Positions 1 to 9,219 of a stretch of DNA of 64,000 nucleotides are shown here, in pieces. The translations under genes and the position numbers were made by a program. Each line of letters begins with the position of its first letter. The stretch's first letter is position 1. The notes under the pieces are model-generated. The model was not told where the DNA came from, searched no databases, and saw only the letters and a list, made by a program, of their open reading frames with translations. The DNA lies in assembly GCA_030535355.1 (NCBI GenBank), contig JAUNIO010000010.1:1-64000 (forward strand). Direction: 5' to 3'. The DNA comes from a bacterium (GTDB lineage: Bacteria; Vulcanimicrobiota; Xenobia; Xenobiales; Xenobiaceae).

Positions 1-1
1 G

Positions 2-277
2 GAAACTCAATCGAGCGCACGTTTATATATCGTCAACGGGCGCTCAGCGCTGGAATGGCTGATCTACATGTACCAGGTCAAGACCGACAAGGATCCGGGC
101 ATAACCAACGATCCGAACCTCAACAGCGATGATCCGCGCTATGTGGTGGACTTGATCAAGCGGGTCACCTATGTGGCCTTGGAAACGGTGAAGCTGGTGG
201 AAGCGCTGCCCGTGCTGGAAGAGGTATCGCCAGCTGATAGTACCGTGCCGCCGGCTTGGAAAAACCAACAAAATTGA
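2..277 (+). CDS. C-terminal fragment of a type ISP-like restriction/helicase protein, cut by the window edge
   Basis: The frame is open from the left edge and stops at TGA 275-277, giving the last 91 residues of a longer protein. The stretch NGRSALEWLI, MYQVKTDKDPGITNDPN and DDPRYVVDLIKRV resembles the extreme C-terminus of large helicase-methylase (type ISP-like restriction) proteins, where a similar 'NGxSAxEW...YQVxxDKxSGIxNDPN' segment follows the target-recognition part. I recall this family resemblance and could not test it. No start codon belongs to this piece: the ATG at 68 lies inside the conserved segment. The same segment recurs in decayed form at 1640-1897, so this copy may be the intact one or also a remnant; the sequence left of the window would decide. 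Confidence 0.55.
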   Translation, partial: ETQSSARLYIVNGRSALEWLIYMYQVKTDKDPGITNDPNLNSDDPRYVVDLIKRVTYVALETVKLVEALPVLEEVSPADSTVPPAWKNQQN

Positions 278-360
278 CAAATTGACAGTAAATTGTAATC
301 GACTTATAATAACAAAGAAGTGCTGCCGATAGACGGTTTAGCCCTCAGCTGATGTCAAAA

Positions 361-406
361 ATGATGACTGCAACTTTTGGGACTTGTGGCGGTCATCATT
401 TTTTTG
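361..406 (+). terminator. Rho-independent terminator after the restriction/helicase fragment
   Basis: An 11-bp stem (ATGATGACTGC at 361-371 against GCGGTCATCAT at 389-399, one G-T pair) is followed at once by a run of T residues at 399-405. It lies about 85 bp after the TGA at 275-277 and before the convergent Rpn-type gene. Confidence 0.65.
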
Positions 407-478
407 TGTTATTTGAATTGCCAATGGCCCAGCCTAAAGCTAAACTAATGCTTACGCAGATCAGCGTCCTGCAGTCTA

Positions 479-1486
479 CTATTCATCTGTTTCCAACATT
501 CTGCGGAACTTAGACCGCTCAGATTCAGGAACGCGCAAGGCATTCATGGCGTTATCAGCTGTCAGATTCATTGTTTCCATGAGATTTTTCAAATCATTCA
601 GCATACTCTCGGCACGTCCCTTGGCATGGCCCTCAGCATGACCTTGAGCACGTCCCTGCGCACGCCCTAAGAGCAGCATACGCTTTTCGCCAAATATTAT
701 AGTGCCTTCTTCGTCGAGAAGGTGACCTAATTCATCCATGGTGACGTACGGATATTGAGGATCTGCGGACCATTCTGTATTCATGCTGCCCTCCTTGTTC
801 TGCCTGACTATCATCGCAAATAGCTGACACCAGGCTTCAGCATTTGTGTTAAGCTGAGGCAATAGAGTTTTCATCTTCTGCTATTTTTGTATAAGATCGG
901 TTTTGTCGTCTACTTGGAAACAGTCCATCAGCAGCCATAGTAAACTATTTTTATCGCCTTTTAAAGCGGTTTTAGGCACGTTTAACAGGATATATTCAAA
1001 ATCGATTAATGGCTTAGACAGCGTTTTCTGAATTAAGCGCGGCGCTGTTAGTCCGCTTATATTCAGAGGACCGTTCCACTTGCGCCGCCCTGTATAAAAC
1101 ACTACGGGAATGATATCCGGCAAAGGCAAGGCTGCGCTCAGCGGATGATTTTCCACAATGCTTAGGTAAAACTGGACAATATAGTTCAGCATACGCAGAG
1201 CTATGTGATAACAGGGACGGCTCTGCAGCTCCAGCAGAAGCGCTAGATAAAGTGGCTGTTTATTTTTATCTTTATATCCGATTTTCCATAGCATATCGCT
1301 CTGAAAATAACGGCGCGTTTCAGTATCGACAAATTCAGAGCGCATAAGCTCAATGCTATCGAAATCCAGAGCCGCAGCAGCTGCTTCATCGCAGATATAA
1401 TTCTGCAGCAGCTGCCGGATGCACACGGGATTGGCCAAAATGGATTTTAATATCTTGTCATAGGTTAAACCCTGGCGCTTACCCAT
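479..1486 (-). pseudogene. Rpn-family PD-(D/E)XK nuclease (Transposase_31-like), interrupted by one in-frame amber codon
   Basis: Read on the minus strand, the gene starts at ATG 1486 with MGKRQGLTYDKILKSIL, typical of Rpn (recombination-promoting nuclease / Transposase_31) proteins. The nuclease core is visible as SDMLWKIGYKD and LLLELQSRP, the expected Asp and Glu-x-Gln elements. After 201 codons the frame meets TAG at 881-883 and continues in the same frame through QKMKTLLPQL to the true end at 479. The second part carries the GRAQGRAQGHAEGHAKGRAE repeat usual at Rpn C-termini. Joined, the protein would be about 335 residues, a normal family length. A single CAG-to-TAG change is the simplest explanation. 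The gene may be dead, or make a truncated nuclease plus a separate 131-residue tail from ATG 874. TAG is an ordinary stop elsewhere in the window (sufD, sufS). Confidence 0.8.
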
Positions 1487-1639
1487 TATTCCTCCCTATG
1501 AGGCTTCAACGTTAAATTAAGAGCTCTTGGAGGTATTATAGATGATAAAACTATACCAAATTTGAAAACAGCTGGCCGAAATGTTGCAATAGCTTTACAC
1601 GTAAGTTAATATTTTGATAAATAACTCGGTATATACTTC

Positions 1640-1897
1640 TGCGGAAGAACCAATCTAGCACACGGTTACGTGGTCAACGGGCGCTCGGCGCTGGAATGGC
1701 TAATTTACATGTATCAGGTCAAAGCCGACAAGGATTCGGGTATAACCAACGATCCGAACTTATATAGCGACGATCCGCGCTATGTGGTGGACTTGATCAA
1801 GCGGGTCACCTATGTAGCTTTGGAAACGGTGAAGCTGGTGAAAGCGCTGCCCGCTCTGAAGGCGATAGCATCACCTTCAAACACATCTAAAAGCTGA
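1640..1897 (+). pseudogene. Decayed duplicate of the restriction/helicase C-terminal segment
   Basis: The peptide VNGRSALEWLIYMYQVK, SGITNDPNLYSDDPRYVV and DLIKRVTYVALETVKLVK repeats the fragment at 2-277 almost exactly, and the DNA is also close over roughly 200 bp. Upstream of about 1640 the similarity fades and the frame hits TAA at 1622-1624, so nothing of the large protein remains. It ends at TGA 1895-1897 with a different tail from copy 1. There is no ribosome-binding site of note before the GTG at 1670. Best read as the stump of a lost paralogous restriction gene, or a segmental duplication with the Rpn nuclease between the two copies. Confidence 0.65.
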
Positions 1898-1925
1898 AAC
1901 CAATAACTTAAGAACTTAGCAAAAG

Positions 1926-3278
1926 CTAACTTTTATCGAGCAGCGAAGCATTCTTCCGCCAGCGTCCGCTCAGATAATAACTCCAGGTAATCAGGAATCC
2001 CATACCAAATCCAAACAGCCCATTGGTCCAAATAATCGTATGCCCAAAATAGACGCTATAGCGAAATAGATAAGTCACCATTACCCGCACGCTGAGTGCC
2101 CCGGTTGCCACCAAAGTAGGAATTCCCGTATGGTTAGTTCCCTGGAACAGCCCAAACAGAGGCACATAAGCCGACAGTATGATGTTTACCAAAGCGATCG
2201 TCTGCAAATGATCGTGGCAATACGCCTCCGCCTGATCGCTGAGGCCGAACAAATCGGGGATAGTATCAGCGTACCACCACACCAAACCGGAAATAATCAG
2301 CGTAACCCCCAACGACATCAGCAGCGCCTGCACTGCCCCACTGCGAACGCGATCCATGCGCCCCGCTCCTATATTCTGTCCAGTATATGTTGCCAAAGTG
2401 GTCTGGAAAGCGTGGCTGGGAAAATTCATGTACATCTCCGCGCGTGTGCCCACAGCAAATGAAGCAGTCATCACATGCCCAAAACCATTGGCTGCCCGAA
2501 GAATAAAGGTCAGGCCTAAAGACACGATAATCATCTGCAAAGCGATGGGGAAACCGACTGTCAGTATTTTTTTCGCTATCGCCAAGCTCCAAGTGTATTC
2601 GCTAAGGCGGAAATGAAACAGCGGATATTTGCGCATCATATACATATAGGCAGCTATAAAGCTCCCCAATTCCGCCAGCGCCGTAGCCACAGCCGCCCCA
2701 GCCACTCCCCAATGGAAATGAGCCACAAACAGCATATCCAAACCTATGTTAATAACAGAGGCTATTACTAAAAAATAAAGCGTGGCCGCACTATCGCCCA
2801 CAGCCCGCAAAATAGCAGCGCATATATTATAGCCATACTGAAATAAGAGGGCCACTGCGTAAATTCGGAAATAGAGCAGCGTCATGTCCAAAATATTATC
2901 AGGCACACCCACCAAATAGACAAACGCTGTTCTAGACAGAGCTATTCCTAAAACAGAAGCCATAACCCCCAAACCCAGAAGCAGCAAAATACCCGTGGAA
3001 GCATTAGCCCGCAAACGTTCATTGTCACCGGCACCGTAGCACTGAGCCACAATGACCCCACTGCCCGCAGAAAAGCCTATAGATAAAGTAAGCAAAAAGA
3101 AATCAAAGGTTTCCGTGGTCCCCACGGCAGCCAAAGCCGACTGCCCGGCATAATTGCCCACAATCACCGCATCGGCTGTAGTATAAAGCTGCTGGAGCAA
3201 CGCCCCTAAAAGCACGGGAATGGCAAACCTCAGAATGTGCTTCCAAGGAGCGCCTTCCACCATAGATCTGCCTGTCAT
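1926..3278 (-). CDS. MATE family multidrug/sodium antiporter
   Basis: A 450-residue polytopic membrane protein beginning MTGRSMVEGAPWKHILRFA. The N-terminal half shows the MATE signature region PVLLGALLQQLYTTADAVIV and a second conserved stretch GSGVIVAQCYGAGD; about twelve hydrophobic segments are spread over two pseudo-symmetric halves, as in the family. MATE proteins export cationic drugs or metabolites across the inner membrane using Na+ or H+ gradients; the substrate cannot be read from sequence. Length fits the DinF/NorM-type group. It stands alone on the minus strand, with repeat-bearing intergenic DNA upstream and the helicase stump downstream on the other strand. Confidence 0.9.
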   Translation of the reverse strand: MTGRSMVEGAPWKHILRFAIPVLLGALLQQLYTTADAVIVGNYAGQSALAAVGTTETFDFFLLTLSIGFSAGSGVIVAQCYGAGDNERLRANASTGILLLLGLGVMASVLGIALSRTAFVYLVGVPDNILDMTLLYFRIYAVALLFQYGYNICAAILRAVGDSAATLYFLVIASVINIGLDMLFVAHFHWGVAGAAVATALAELGSFIAAYMYMMRKYPLFHFRLSEYTWSLAIAKKILTVGFPIALQMIIVSLGLTFILRAANGFGHVMTASFAVGTRAEMYMNFPSHAFQTTLATYTGQNIGAGRMDRVRSGAVQALLMSLGVTLIISGLVWWYADTIPDLFGLSDQAEAYCHDHLQTIALVNIILSAYVPLFGLFQGTNHTGIPTLVATGALSVRVMVTYLFRYSVYFGHTIIWTNGLFGFGMGFLITWSYYLSGRWRKNASLLDKS

Positions 3279-3301
3279 ATCAAATGATTGAGGATATAAT
3301 G

Positions 3302-3390
3302 CCGTTTAGTTAGCGATCAGCAAACCTGCAAACTATCTGACTCCCCCTAAAGTATGGGAGAGGGGAGATGCCGCGGCTGCGACAGAGGGA
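3302..3390 (-). repeat. Intergenic repeat family A, copy in inverse orientation
   Basis: Read on the minus strand, this gap contains CCCTCTGTCGCAGCCGCG, then TTTAGGGGGAGTCAGATAGT, then GCTGATCGCTAACTAAA. The same ordered blocks occur at about 34494-34594 with only a few changes, and partly at 31106-31162, 34595-34644 and 30714-30739. It fills the space between the MATE gene and rlmD. Confidence 0.75.
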
Positions 3391-3394
3391 AATG

Positions 3395-4798
3395 CTATTT
3401 GCGGGTAATCTTGGCAACACATTCCACATGGTAAGTCTGCGGAAACATATCAATAGGCTGAATTTCCTCTACGCGATACCCGCGCTCACAGAGCAGGCCT
3501 AAATCGCGGGCTAACGTGGAAGGATTGCAGGAAACGTACACCAAGTTGGGTATGCGCATCTTGGCAATGGTGTCTATGACTACCTGATCGCAGCCTTTGC
3601 GCGGAGGATCGAGAATAGCACTGCGGAACTTCTGACCTTTGTGGTACAGATTTGGCAGCACGCGTTCCACAGTTCCGTAAATAAAATCTGTATTGGTAAA
3701 TTCATTGAGATCGGAATTGATGACCGCATCTTCTATAGCCGCCTGACATTCATCTATGCCAACCACTCTTTTGGCCTTGCGGGCCACATAAAGCGCCAGC
3801 GATCCAACTCCGCAATAAGCATCAAGAACCATATCTTTGGGCTTTATATCCAAATAATCGTCTAAAGCCCGATAAATGCACTCCAGCCCCTCAACGTTAA
3901 CCTGGAAAAAGGAATTAGCTGACACGTGAAACTTAATGCCTGAAACTTCCTCAACCAAATATTCACTGCCCCACAGAACCAAATTGCGCATTCCCAAGAT
4001 AACATTGGAACGGTGAGGATTAATATTGAGCACTACACCGCGCAGATGCTTGACCCGCTTGCGCACCATATCGACAAATTCATTGACATGAGGCAACCTG
4101 GACTGGCTGGAAACGACCACTAACAGAGTTTCCTGCATTTTTTTACTGCTTCGCGCCACCAGATAGCGTATCATGCCCGATTCATCCTGAGGATTGTAAA
4201 CCGGCCAGTTTAAACGCTCCATAGCCTCGCGGGCTGCCGCGATCACGCGGTTATTCTGTTCATCCTGGATGCAGCATTTGTCTATTTTTACTATGGAATG
4301 AGTTCCCTTGGTATAGAATCCCACATAAGGACGGTAACGAGGCTGTTCATCCAGTTTTTCTTTAGAGCGCAGATAAGGCTTGGCCCCTACGACCATCTGG
4401 ACTTTGCCGCGATAATTCCAGGGAGTTTCCATGTGCTTGCACGAGCGCACTTTAACCTGATCCAAACCGGCAATGTGCTGCATGGCATCCACGGCCATTT
4501 TCGTCTTAAACTGCAGCTGAGCCTCGTAAGCCACATGCTGCAAATGACAGCCCCCGCAGTCATGATACATCGGGCAGCGCGGCATAACCCGCTGGACAGA
4601 GGGCTTAATTACTTTGGTAATGCGGGCGCGGCCATAATTCTTTTTCAGTTCGGTAACCTGAACTTCAACTTCATCGCCAGGAGCGCCACCGGGTATAAAA
4701 AGCACAAAATTATCGATTCGCCCGACTGCCTCGCCGCCGACCGCAAAATCATGTATAACCAAGCTTACCTGTGAACCTACAGTCAAATCTTCAGGCAT
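3395..4798 (-). CDS. rlmD: 23S rRNA (uracil-5-)-methyltransferase, RlmD/RlmCD (RumA) type
   Basis: A 467-residue SAM-dependent RNA m5U methyltransferase. Residues 1-65 form a TRAM-like RNA-binding domain. A [4Fe-4S] cluster site is visible as C75-x5-C81-x2-C84 (CGGCHLQH) with a fourth cysteine at 175 or 176. The methyltransferase domain carries the SAM loop DAYCGVGSL (326-334), DPPRKG near 398 and the catalytic cysteine C424 in YVSCNPSTLARD. All residues needed for activity appear present. It most likely methylates U1939 (and possibly U747) of 23S rRNA; the dual-site RlmCD alternative cannot be excluded from sequence. Monocistronic on the minus strand, starting at ATG 4798. Confidence 0.9.
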   Translation of the reverse strand: MPEDLTVGSQVSLVIHDFAVGGEAVGRIDNFVLFIPGGAPGDEVEVQVTELKKNYGRARITKVIKPSVQRVMPRCPMYHDCGGCHLQHVAYEAQLQFKTKMAVDAMQHIAGLDQVKVRSCKHMETPWNYRGKVQMVVGAKPYLRSKEKLDEQPRYRPYVGFYTKGTHSIVKIDKCCIQDEQNNRVIAAAREAMERLNWPVYNPQDESGMIRYLVARSSKKMQETLLVVVSSQSRLPHVNEFVDMVRKRVKHLRGVVLNINPHRSNVILGMRNLVLWGSEYLVEEVSGIKFHVSANSFFQVNVEGLECIYRALDDYLDIKPKDMVLDAYCGVGSLALYVARKAKRVVGIDECQAAIEDAVINSDLNEFTNTDFIYGTVERVLPNLYHKGQKFRSAILDPPRKGCDQVVIDTIAKMRIPNLVYVSCNPSTLARDLGLLCERGYRVEEIQPIDMFPQTYHVECVAKITRK

Positions 4799-5159
4799 AT
4801 AATACTACCAACTACCTAACTTTCTTACCCTCGTTTGCCCATCGTAACTTGATTACCCATCGCTGCCTATTAAGCATAAACAAGATTTGTTTATACAATA
4901 TTTTTCTAACACAAGTAATACAACACGATATTTTCTTATTTATGACATCGGCCTGGGTTATCCTATTATGAGAAAAACATTTTTAGCGCCATCCAGGCCC
5001 AAACACTTTCCAGGAGATCAAGCGGTAACTAAAGGCTCTGGAAAACGTTGACTTATATTCAATTATACAATTATCGCTGCTAACCGCTAACTTTTTCACC
5101 TAATTAATGATAAGAATTAATGATAATAACTAACTGGCAAAAACATACTCAAGCATTAC
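4799..5159. other. Non-coding divergent region between rlmD and the suf operon
   Basis: AT-rich and without a credible gene. It contains an 8-bp perfect inverted repeat with a 3-base loop (ATAAACAA 4876-4883, TTGTTTAT 4887-4894), a segment at about 5032-5080 that weakly matches intergenic repeat family B (GGAAAACGTTGACTTATATT), and an extra TACTCAAG box at 5146-5153, exactly 30 bp upstream of the same box in the suf promoter. Confidence 0.5.
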
Positions 5160-5193
5160 ATATTCTTGACAAATTTACTCAAGAATATATAAT
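5160..5193 (+). promoter_or_regulatory. suf operon promoter overlapped by a probable Rrf2 operator
   Basis: A perfect -35 (TTGACA, 5166-5171) and perfect -10 (TATAAT, 5188-5193) are separated by 16 bp. A perfect 10-bp inverted repeat, ATATTCTTGA at 5160-5169 and TCAAGAATAT at 5179-5188, covers the -35 and reaches the first base of the -10. A dimeric Rrf2 protein bound there would block RNA polymerase, so the first gene probably represses its own operon. Transcription should start near 5200, only about 3 nt before the ATG at 5203, so the mRNA may be leaderless; no Shine-Dalgarno sequence precedes that ATG. Confidence 0.8.
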
Positions 5194-5202
5194 GCCCACT
5201 GT

Positions 5203-5685
5203 ATGAAGCTTTCTAATAAAGTAACCTACGCTTTGCGAGCCGCTCTAGCCTTAGCCCAGCGCTACAGAGAGAGCCAGCTGACCGTAGCTCAGCTGGCTCA
5301 GGAGAACAGCATCCCTAAAAGCTTTCTCGAACAGATTCTCAACACGCTGCGCCACCAGGAATTAGTCAGAGCAGTGCGCGGTCCTAAAGGCGGTTACACG
5401 TTAGCGCGTTCTCCCCACGAGATAAGCGTAGGCGATATTATTCGCGCCGTCGAAGGTGAACAGGAACCCATGATCTGCTGTTACCCAGAAAGTCAAAGCC
5501 AAGATTGCCGTCAGCAGCAGACCTGCCTTAGCCAGTCTCTCTGCTCGGAAATGGAACAGCATTTCCAGCGTATCCTCAATGGCACCAGCCTGCAGGACAT
5601 TTTAGACCGGCGCCAGGGCAGCGGCTGCGCAGCACCCGCTGGGGCTTCCTGTCCATTAATCTCGCCAGCGCCTCCCGAATTATAG
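5203..5685 (+). CDS. Rrf2-family iron-sulfur-sensing repressor of the suf operon
   Basis: A 160-residue Rrf2/IscR-like regulator. An N-terminal winged helix starts MKLSNKVTYALRAALALA; the wing is GPKGGYTLARSP (60-71). The effector region has C92-C93, then C102-x5-C108-x5-C114, the same cysteine spacing as the IscR cluster, so it probably binds an Fe-S cluster. The tail after about residue 130 is Ala/Pro-rich and extends beyond the usual Rrf2 core. It is the first gene of the suf operon, behind a promoter that carries a matching inverted repeat; autoregulation in response to Fe-S status is the natural inference. It is IscR/SufR-like in role, but I do not assign a specific symbol. Confidence 0.88.
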   Translation: MKLSNKVTYALRAALALAQRYRESQLTVAQLAQENSIPKSFLEQILNTLRHQELVRAVRGPKGGYTLARSPHEISVGDIIRAVEGEQEPMICCYPESQSQDCRQQQTCLSQSLCSEMEQHFQRILNGTSLQDILDRRQGSGCAAPAGASCPLISPAPPEL

Positions 5686-5712
5686 CTTAATAATAAAATA
5701 CACAGCGAGGAT

Positions 5713-6489
5713 ATGTACGTGAGCAGCCATCCCCTATTAATAGTCGACAATCTCCACGCCAGCGTGGACGGCACAGAGATTTTGCGCGGCCTCAATCTGG
5801 TTATCAATGCCGGCGAAGTCCACGCCATTATGGGGCCAAACGGGTCCGGCAAATCGACTCTGTCCAACACGTTAATGGGACACCCACATTACAAAATTAC
5901 TGAGGGGACTATCCTGTACAAAGGCCAAGCTATCCAAGATATGAGCGCCGATGAAAGAGCCCGTCTCGGTATTTTTCTGGCCCTGCAGTACCCTACGGCC
6001 ATACCCGGAGTTAGCTTAGGCAATTTTCTCTTGGCCGCCGTGCGCAGCGTGCGCGGCAATAACAGCGTAAAGCCTCTGGAATTCCGCAAAGAGCTGATGG
6101 CCCAGATGAAAGAATTAGGCATCAGGCCCGATTTCGTCAAGCGCTACGTCAACGATGGCTTTTCTGGCGGTGAGAAAAAGCGCGTAGAAATTTTGCAGAT
6201 GGCTTTGCTCAAGCCCAGTTTAGCCATTCTTGACGAAACCGATTCTGGCCTGGATATCGATGCCCTCAAAGTCGTCTCTGAAGGCGTTAACCGCCAGCTC
6301 TCTCCGGACGTGAGCGCTTTAGTTATCACCCATTACCAGAGATTGCTCGATTATATCAAACCCCAGTTCATCCACGTGTTAGTCGGTGGCCGCATCGTCA
6401 AGAGCGGAGGCCCGGAATTGGCTTCCCAATTAGAAGCTACCGGTTACGATGAGCTGCTGCGCGAATTCGGCCAGGCCAGCGACAGATAA
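5713..6489 (+). CDS. sufC: SUF complex ATPase SufC
   Basis: A 258-residue ABC-type ATPase, the energy subunit of the SufBCD scaffold that assembles Fe-S clusters in the cytoplasm. Walker A is GPNGSGKST (41-49), the signature FSGGEKKR (150-157), Walker [13 protein letters not shown] (170-181) and the switch histidine is H207 in [14 protein letters not shown] and the DETDSGLD form are characteristic of SufC rather than transport ATPases. It starts at ATG 5713, 27 bp after the regulator, with a weak GAGG upstream, and is followed by sufB after 13 bp. Confidence 0.95.
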   Translation: MYVSSHPLLIVDNLHASVDGTEILRGLNLVINAGEVHAIMGPNGSGKSTLSNTLMGHPHYKITEGTILYKGQAIQDMSADERARLGIFLALQYPTAIPGVSLGNFLLAAVRSVRGNNSVKPLEFRKELMAQMKELGIRPDFVKRYVNDGFSGGEKKRVEILQMALLKPSLAILDETDSGLDIDALKVVSEGVNRQLSPDVSALVITHYQRLLDYIKPQFIHVLVGGRIVKSGGPELASQLEATGYDELLREFGQASDR

Positions 6490-6502
6490 GGGGTGTCCAG
6501 CT

Positions 6503-7918
6503 ATGACCAAGCAGGCAGAAACTCAAGACATCAGCTCCATAGGCGACCACTATCAGTACGGTTTTTTCGACAAAGAAAATTACATTTATAAAGCTGATAA
6601 GGGGCTAACCCCCCAGCTCATAGAGGACATGTCCCACATGAAGGGCGAGCCGGAATGGATGCTGGAACGCCGTCTGCACGCCTACGAAGTATTCATGGAC
6701 AAGCCCATGCCCCACTGGGGACCCGATCTCAGCGGCGTGCATTTTGAAGATATTCACTATTACGTGCGTCCCGCAGAGCGCAGTGTCAATAGCTGGGATG
6801 AAGTACCCGAGCAGATTAAGCAGACCTTTGACCGCTTAGGCGTGCCCGAAGCTGAGCGCAAATATCTGGCGGGTACCACTGCCCAATACGAATCGGAAGT
6901 GGTCTATCACTCTATCCGCGAGGACTTGGAAAAAAAAGGTATCATTTTCTTGGATATGGACAGTGCCCTGCGCCAATATCCCGAGATCGTCAAACAGTAT
7001 TTTGGCACGGTCATTCCCACTGAAGACAACAAGTTTTCTGCGCTGAACACCGCGGTCTGGAGCGGCGGCTCATTCATCTATGTACCTCCGGGGGTAAGCG
7101 TGGAGATGCCTCTGCAGGCTTATTTCCGCATCAATTCCCAGGCCATGGGGCAGTTCGAGCGCACACTGATAATCGCCGACAAAGGGTCGTTTGTGCACTA
7201 CGTAGAGGGCTGCACAGCTCCTATTTATTCCAAAGATTCCCTGCACTCGGCGGTAGTTGAGCTGATCGCCCTGGAAGGTGCGCGCATTCGCTACAGCACT
7301 ATCCAAAATTGGTCTACCAACGTATACAATCTGGTGACCAAGCGCGCTTTGGCCTACCGCAATGCCACGGTGGAATGGATTGATGGCAATATTGGCTCTA
7401 AAGTTTCCATGAAATATCCCGCCATAATCCTCAAAGAGGAAGGAGCACATGGCGAGGTAATTTCGGTGGCCTTTGCCAGCAAGGGACAAGTGCAGGATAC
7501 CGGGGCCAAAATGATTCACCTAGCTCCGCACACCACCTCAAATATTTTATCCAAATCCATTTCCAAAAACGGCGGGCAGGCCTCTTACCGCGGTTTGATC
7601 AAAGTCGCTCCCCAAGCCGAACACGTCAGAAGCAATGTGCGCTGCGATGCCCTGCTGCTTGACGATCATTCCCGCTCCGATACCTATCCCTATATGGACG
7701 TCAGCAACCCCACGGCCAGCGTCAGCCACGAAGCTACAGTATCCAAAGTCGGCGACGAACAGCTTTTCTATCTGATGAGCCGCGGTATAAGTGAAAACGA
7801 TGCTGTCGCCATGATCGTCAACGGTTTCTTTGAGCCTTTTGCCAAAGAGCTGCCTATGGAATACGCGGTAGAGCTCAACCGCCTCATCAAAATGGAGATG
7901 GAAGGATCAGTAGGATAA
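6503..7918 (+). CDS. sufB: Fe-S cluster scaffold protein SufB
   Basis: The start is ATG 6503 ([10 protein letters not shown]), preceded by AAGGGG at 6488-6493; an in-frame upstream ATG would overlap sufC and lacks this site. The 471-residue product has the SufB parallel beta-helix core, with [20 protein letters not shown] (189-208), YVEGCTAP containing C237, and [11 protein letters not shown] containing C381, which corresponds to the sulfur/cluster cysteine near 405 in E. coli SufB. E410 in VSHEATVSK is the partner acidic residue. It acts with SufC and SufD to build nascent clusters. One base separates its TAA from the sufD ATG, so translation is probably coupled. Confidence 0.95.
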   Translation: MTKQAETQDISSIGDHYQYGFFDKENYIYKADKGLTPQLIEDMSHMKGEPEWMLERRLHAYEVFMDKPMPHWGPDLSGVHFEDIHYYVRPAERSVNSWDEVPEQIKQTFDRLGVPEAERKYLAGTTAQYESEVVYHSIREDLEKKGIIFLDMDSALRQYPEIVKQYFGTVIPTEDNKFSALNTAVWSGGSFIYVPPGVSVEMPLQAYFRINSQAMGQFERTLIIADKGSFVHYVEGCTAPIYSKDSLHSAVVELIALEGARIRYSTIQNWSTNVYNLVTKRALAYRNATVEWIDGNIGSKVSMKYPAIILKEEGAHGEVISVAFASKGQVQDTGAKMIHLAPHTTSNILSKSISKNGGQASYRGLIKVAPQAEHVRSNVRCDALLLDDHSRSDTYPYMDVSNPTASVSHEATVSKVGDEQLFYLMSRGISENDAVAMIVNGFFEPFAKELPMEYAVELNRLIKMEMEGSVG

Positions 7919-7919
7919 C

Positions 7920-9215
7920 ATGCGCGTCATACCCATCAAAACTGTCAATTACGCCTGTAATGTTCTGCAAAATTTATCCCTGGCCACTAAAGAACCGCAC
8001 TGGAGCTTGGCCAAGCGCCAGGCAGGCCTGATCGCCGCCCGCCACTTGCCCCAGCCTACCCGCCAAGATGAAGCTTGGCGGCTGAGCGATTTGGACCATT
8101 TTGTCCTACCGGAAACCTATCTTTATCCCAGCAAAGATTTTAAGGGATCGGGCAGCGTACCCGCCCGCTTTTCCGTTATCGACGGCTCAGGCAGCCGCCC
8201 TGCCTGCCCTGCCGGAGTAACTGAATTAAGTATAGACGAAGCCTTAGCCAGCGTGGCCAGCCTGAAAAGTTTTTTCTTTCTAGATCAGCGCCATCAGCGC
8301 GATTATTACGGTGCCCTCAACGCCGCCTGGAGAAACGGCGGAGCCTGGCTAGATGTACCGCGCGGAACCGCAGTCTCCGAGACGGTTAGAATAGAACACT
8401 CGCCAGCTATAGCCTATTACTTTCCCCATTCAGTGCTGCGCATAGAAAGCGGCAGCCAGGCTTCAGTGATCGAACATTTCTGCGGGGATGATGCCGAGCG
8501 CCAAGCCAATTCTACCATAGAGATTAATCTAGCGGAAAACACTTCTTTGCAATATGCCTTAGTGCTGGACTGGGGGGAGCGCACCAATGCCCTGACCAAT
8601 GTGCATGTCTATATGCAGGAAGGGGCCAGCGCCAATATCTTCATTTTCAGCTTAGGCGGAAACGACAACAAAGTCTTTTTTCAGAGCGACATCGCCGGTT
8701 CCAATGCCAGCAGCAAAGTCTATGGCTTAACCTACGCCCGAGGAACTCAGAACTTCGAAGTCAGCCTGCTGCAAAAACACCATACCGGGCACAGCGTCTC
8801 AGATGTGCTTTTTCATTGCGCCTTAGATGATAACGCCCGCAGCGTCTTCGCTGGCAATATCGATGTCTGCGGCGCAGCCCAAAAGAGCGACGCTTACCAG
8901 AAAAATCGCAATCTTTTGCTTTCTCCAGGCGCACGGGCGTATTCTCAGCCTCAGCTAGAGATCATCGCCAATGACGTGCGCTGTACCCACGGTGCCAATT
9001 TCACCAGCTACGATCCAGAGCAGGAGTTTTATCTGCAAAGCCGCGGCATCCGCCCAGAAGAAGCGCGCCGCCTTATTGTCAGCGGCTTCCTGCACGAAAT
9101 TGCCGGTCATTTTCAGAATGACTCAGGACGGCTTTATTTAAGCCGCCTGCTCAATCGCCATCTGGGAGAAGAATGGCTGGGATTCAGCGATGACCAGCCC
9201 TCCGAGGAGCAATAG
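7920..9215 (+). CDS. sufD: Fe-S cluster assembly protein SufD
   Basis: A 431-residue SufB paralogue that forms the SufBCD complex. The C-terminal half has the conserved NDVRCTHGANFTSYDPEQE stretch, including the Cys and His next to the SufB-SufD interface where the nascent cluster forms, and the final QSRGIRPEEARRLIVSGFL motif. The N-terminal third is divergent, as usual. It starts at ATG 7920 one base after the sufB stop and ends in TAG, only four bases before the sufS start, so the three genes are read as one unit. Confidence 0.93.
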   Translation: MRVIPIKTVNYACNVLQNLSLATKEPHWSLAKRQAGLIAARHLPQPTRQDEAWRLSDLDHFVLPETYLYPSKDFKGSGSVPARFSVIDGSGSRPACPAGVTELSIDEALASVASLKSFFFLDQRHQRDYYGALNAAWRNGGAWLDVPRGTAVSETVRIEHSPAIAYYFPHSVLRIESGSQASVIEHFCGDDAERQANSTIEINLAENTSLQYALVLDWGERTNALTNVHVYMQEGASANIFIFSLGGNDNKVFFQSDIAGSNASSKVYGLTYARGTQNFEVSLLQKHHTGHSVSDVLFHCALDDNARSVFAGNIDVCGAAQKSDAYQKNRNLLLSPGARAYSQPQLEIIANDVRCTHGANFTSYDPEQEFYLQSRGIRPEEARRLIVSGFLHEIAGHFQNDSGRLYLSRLLNRHLGEEWLGFSDDQPSEEQ

Positions 9216-9219
9216 CAAA

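Noticed and set aside
881-883. TAG read through as an amino acid (pyrrolysine or recoded genetic code)
   Set aside because: TAG ends sufD and sufS normally, and no structure or extra tRNA supports recoding; a nonsense mutation is simpler.
4771-4971. A 66-codon plus-strand frame upstream of the suf operon
   Set aside because: It begins inside the rlmD start region, is AT-rich and has no ribosome site or similarity.
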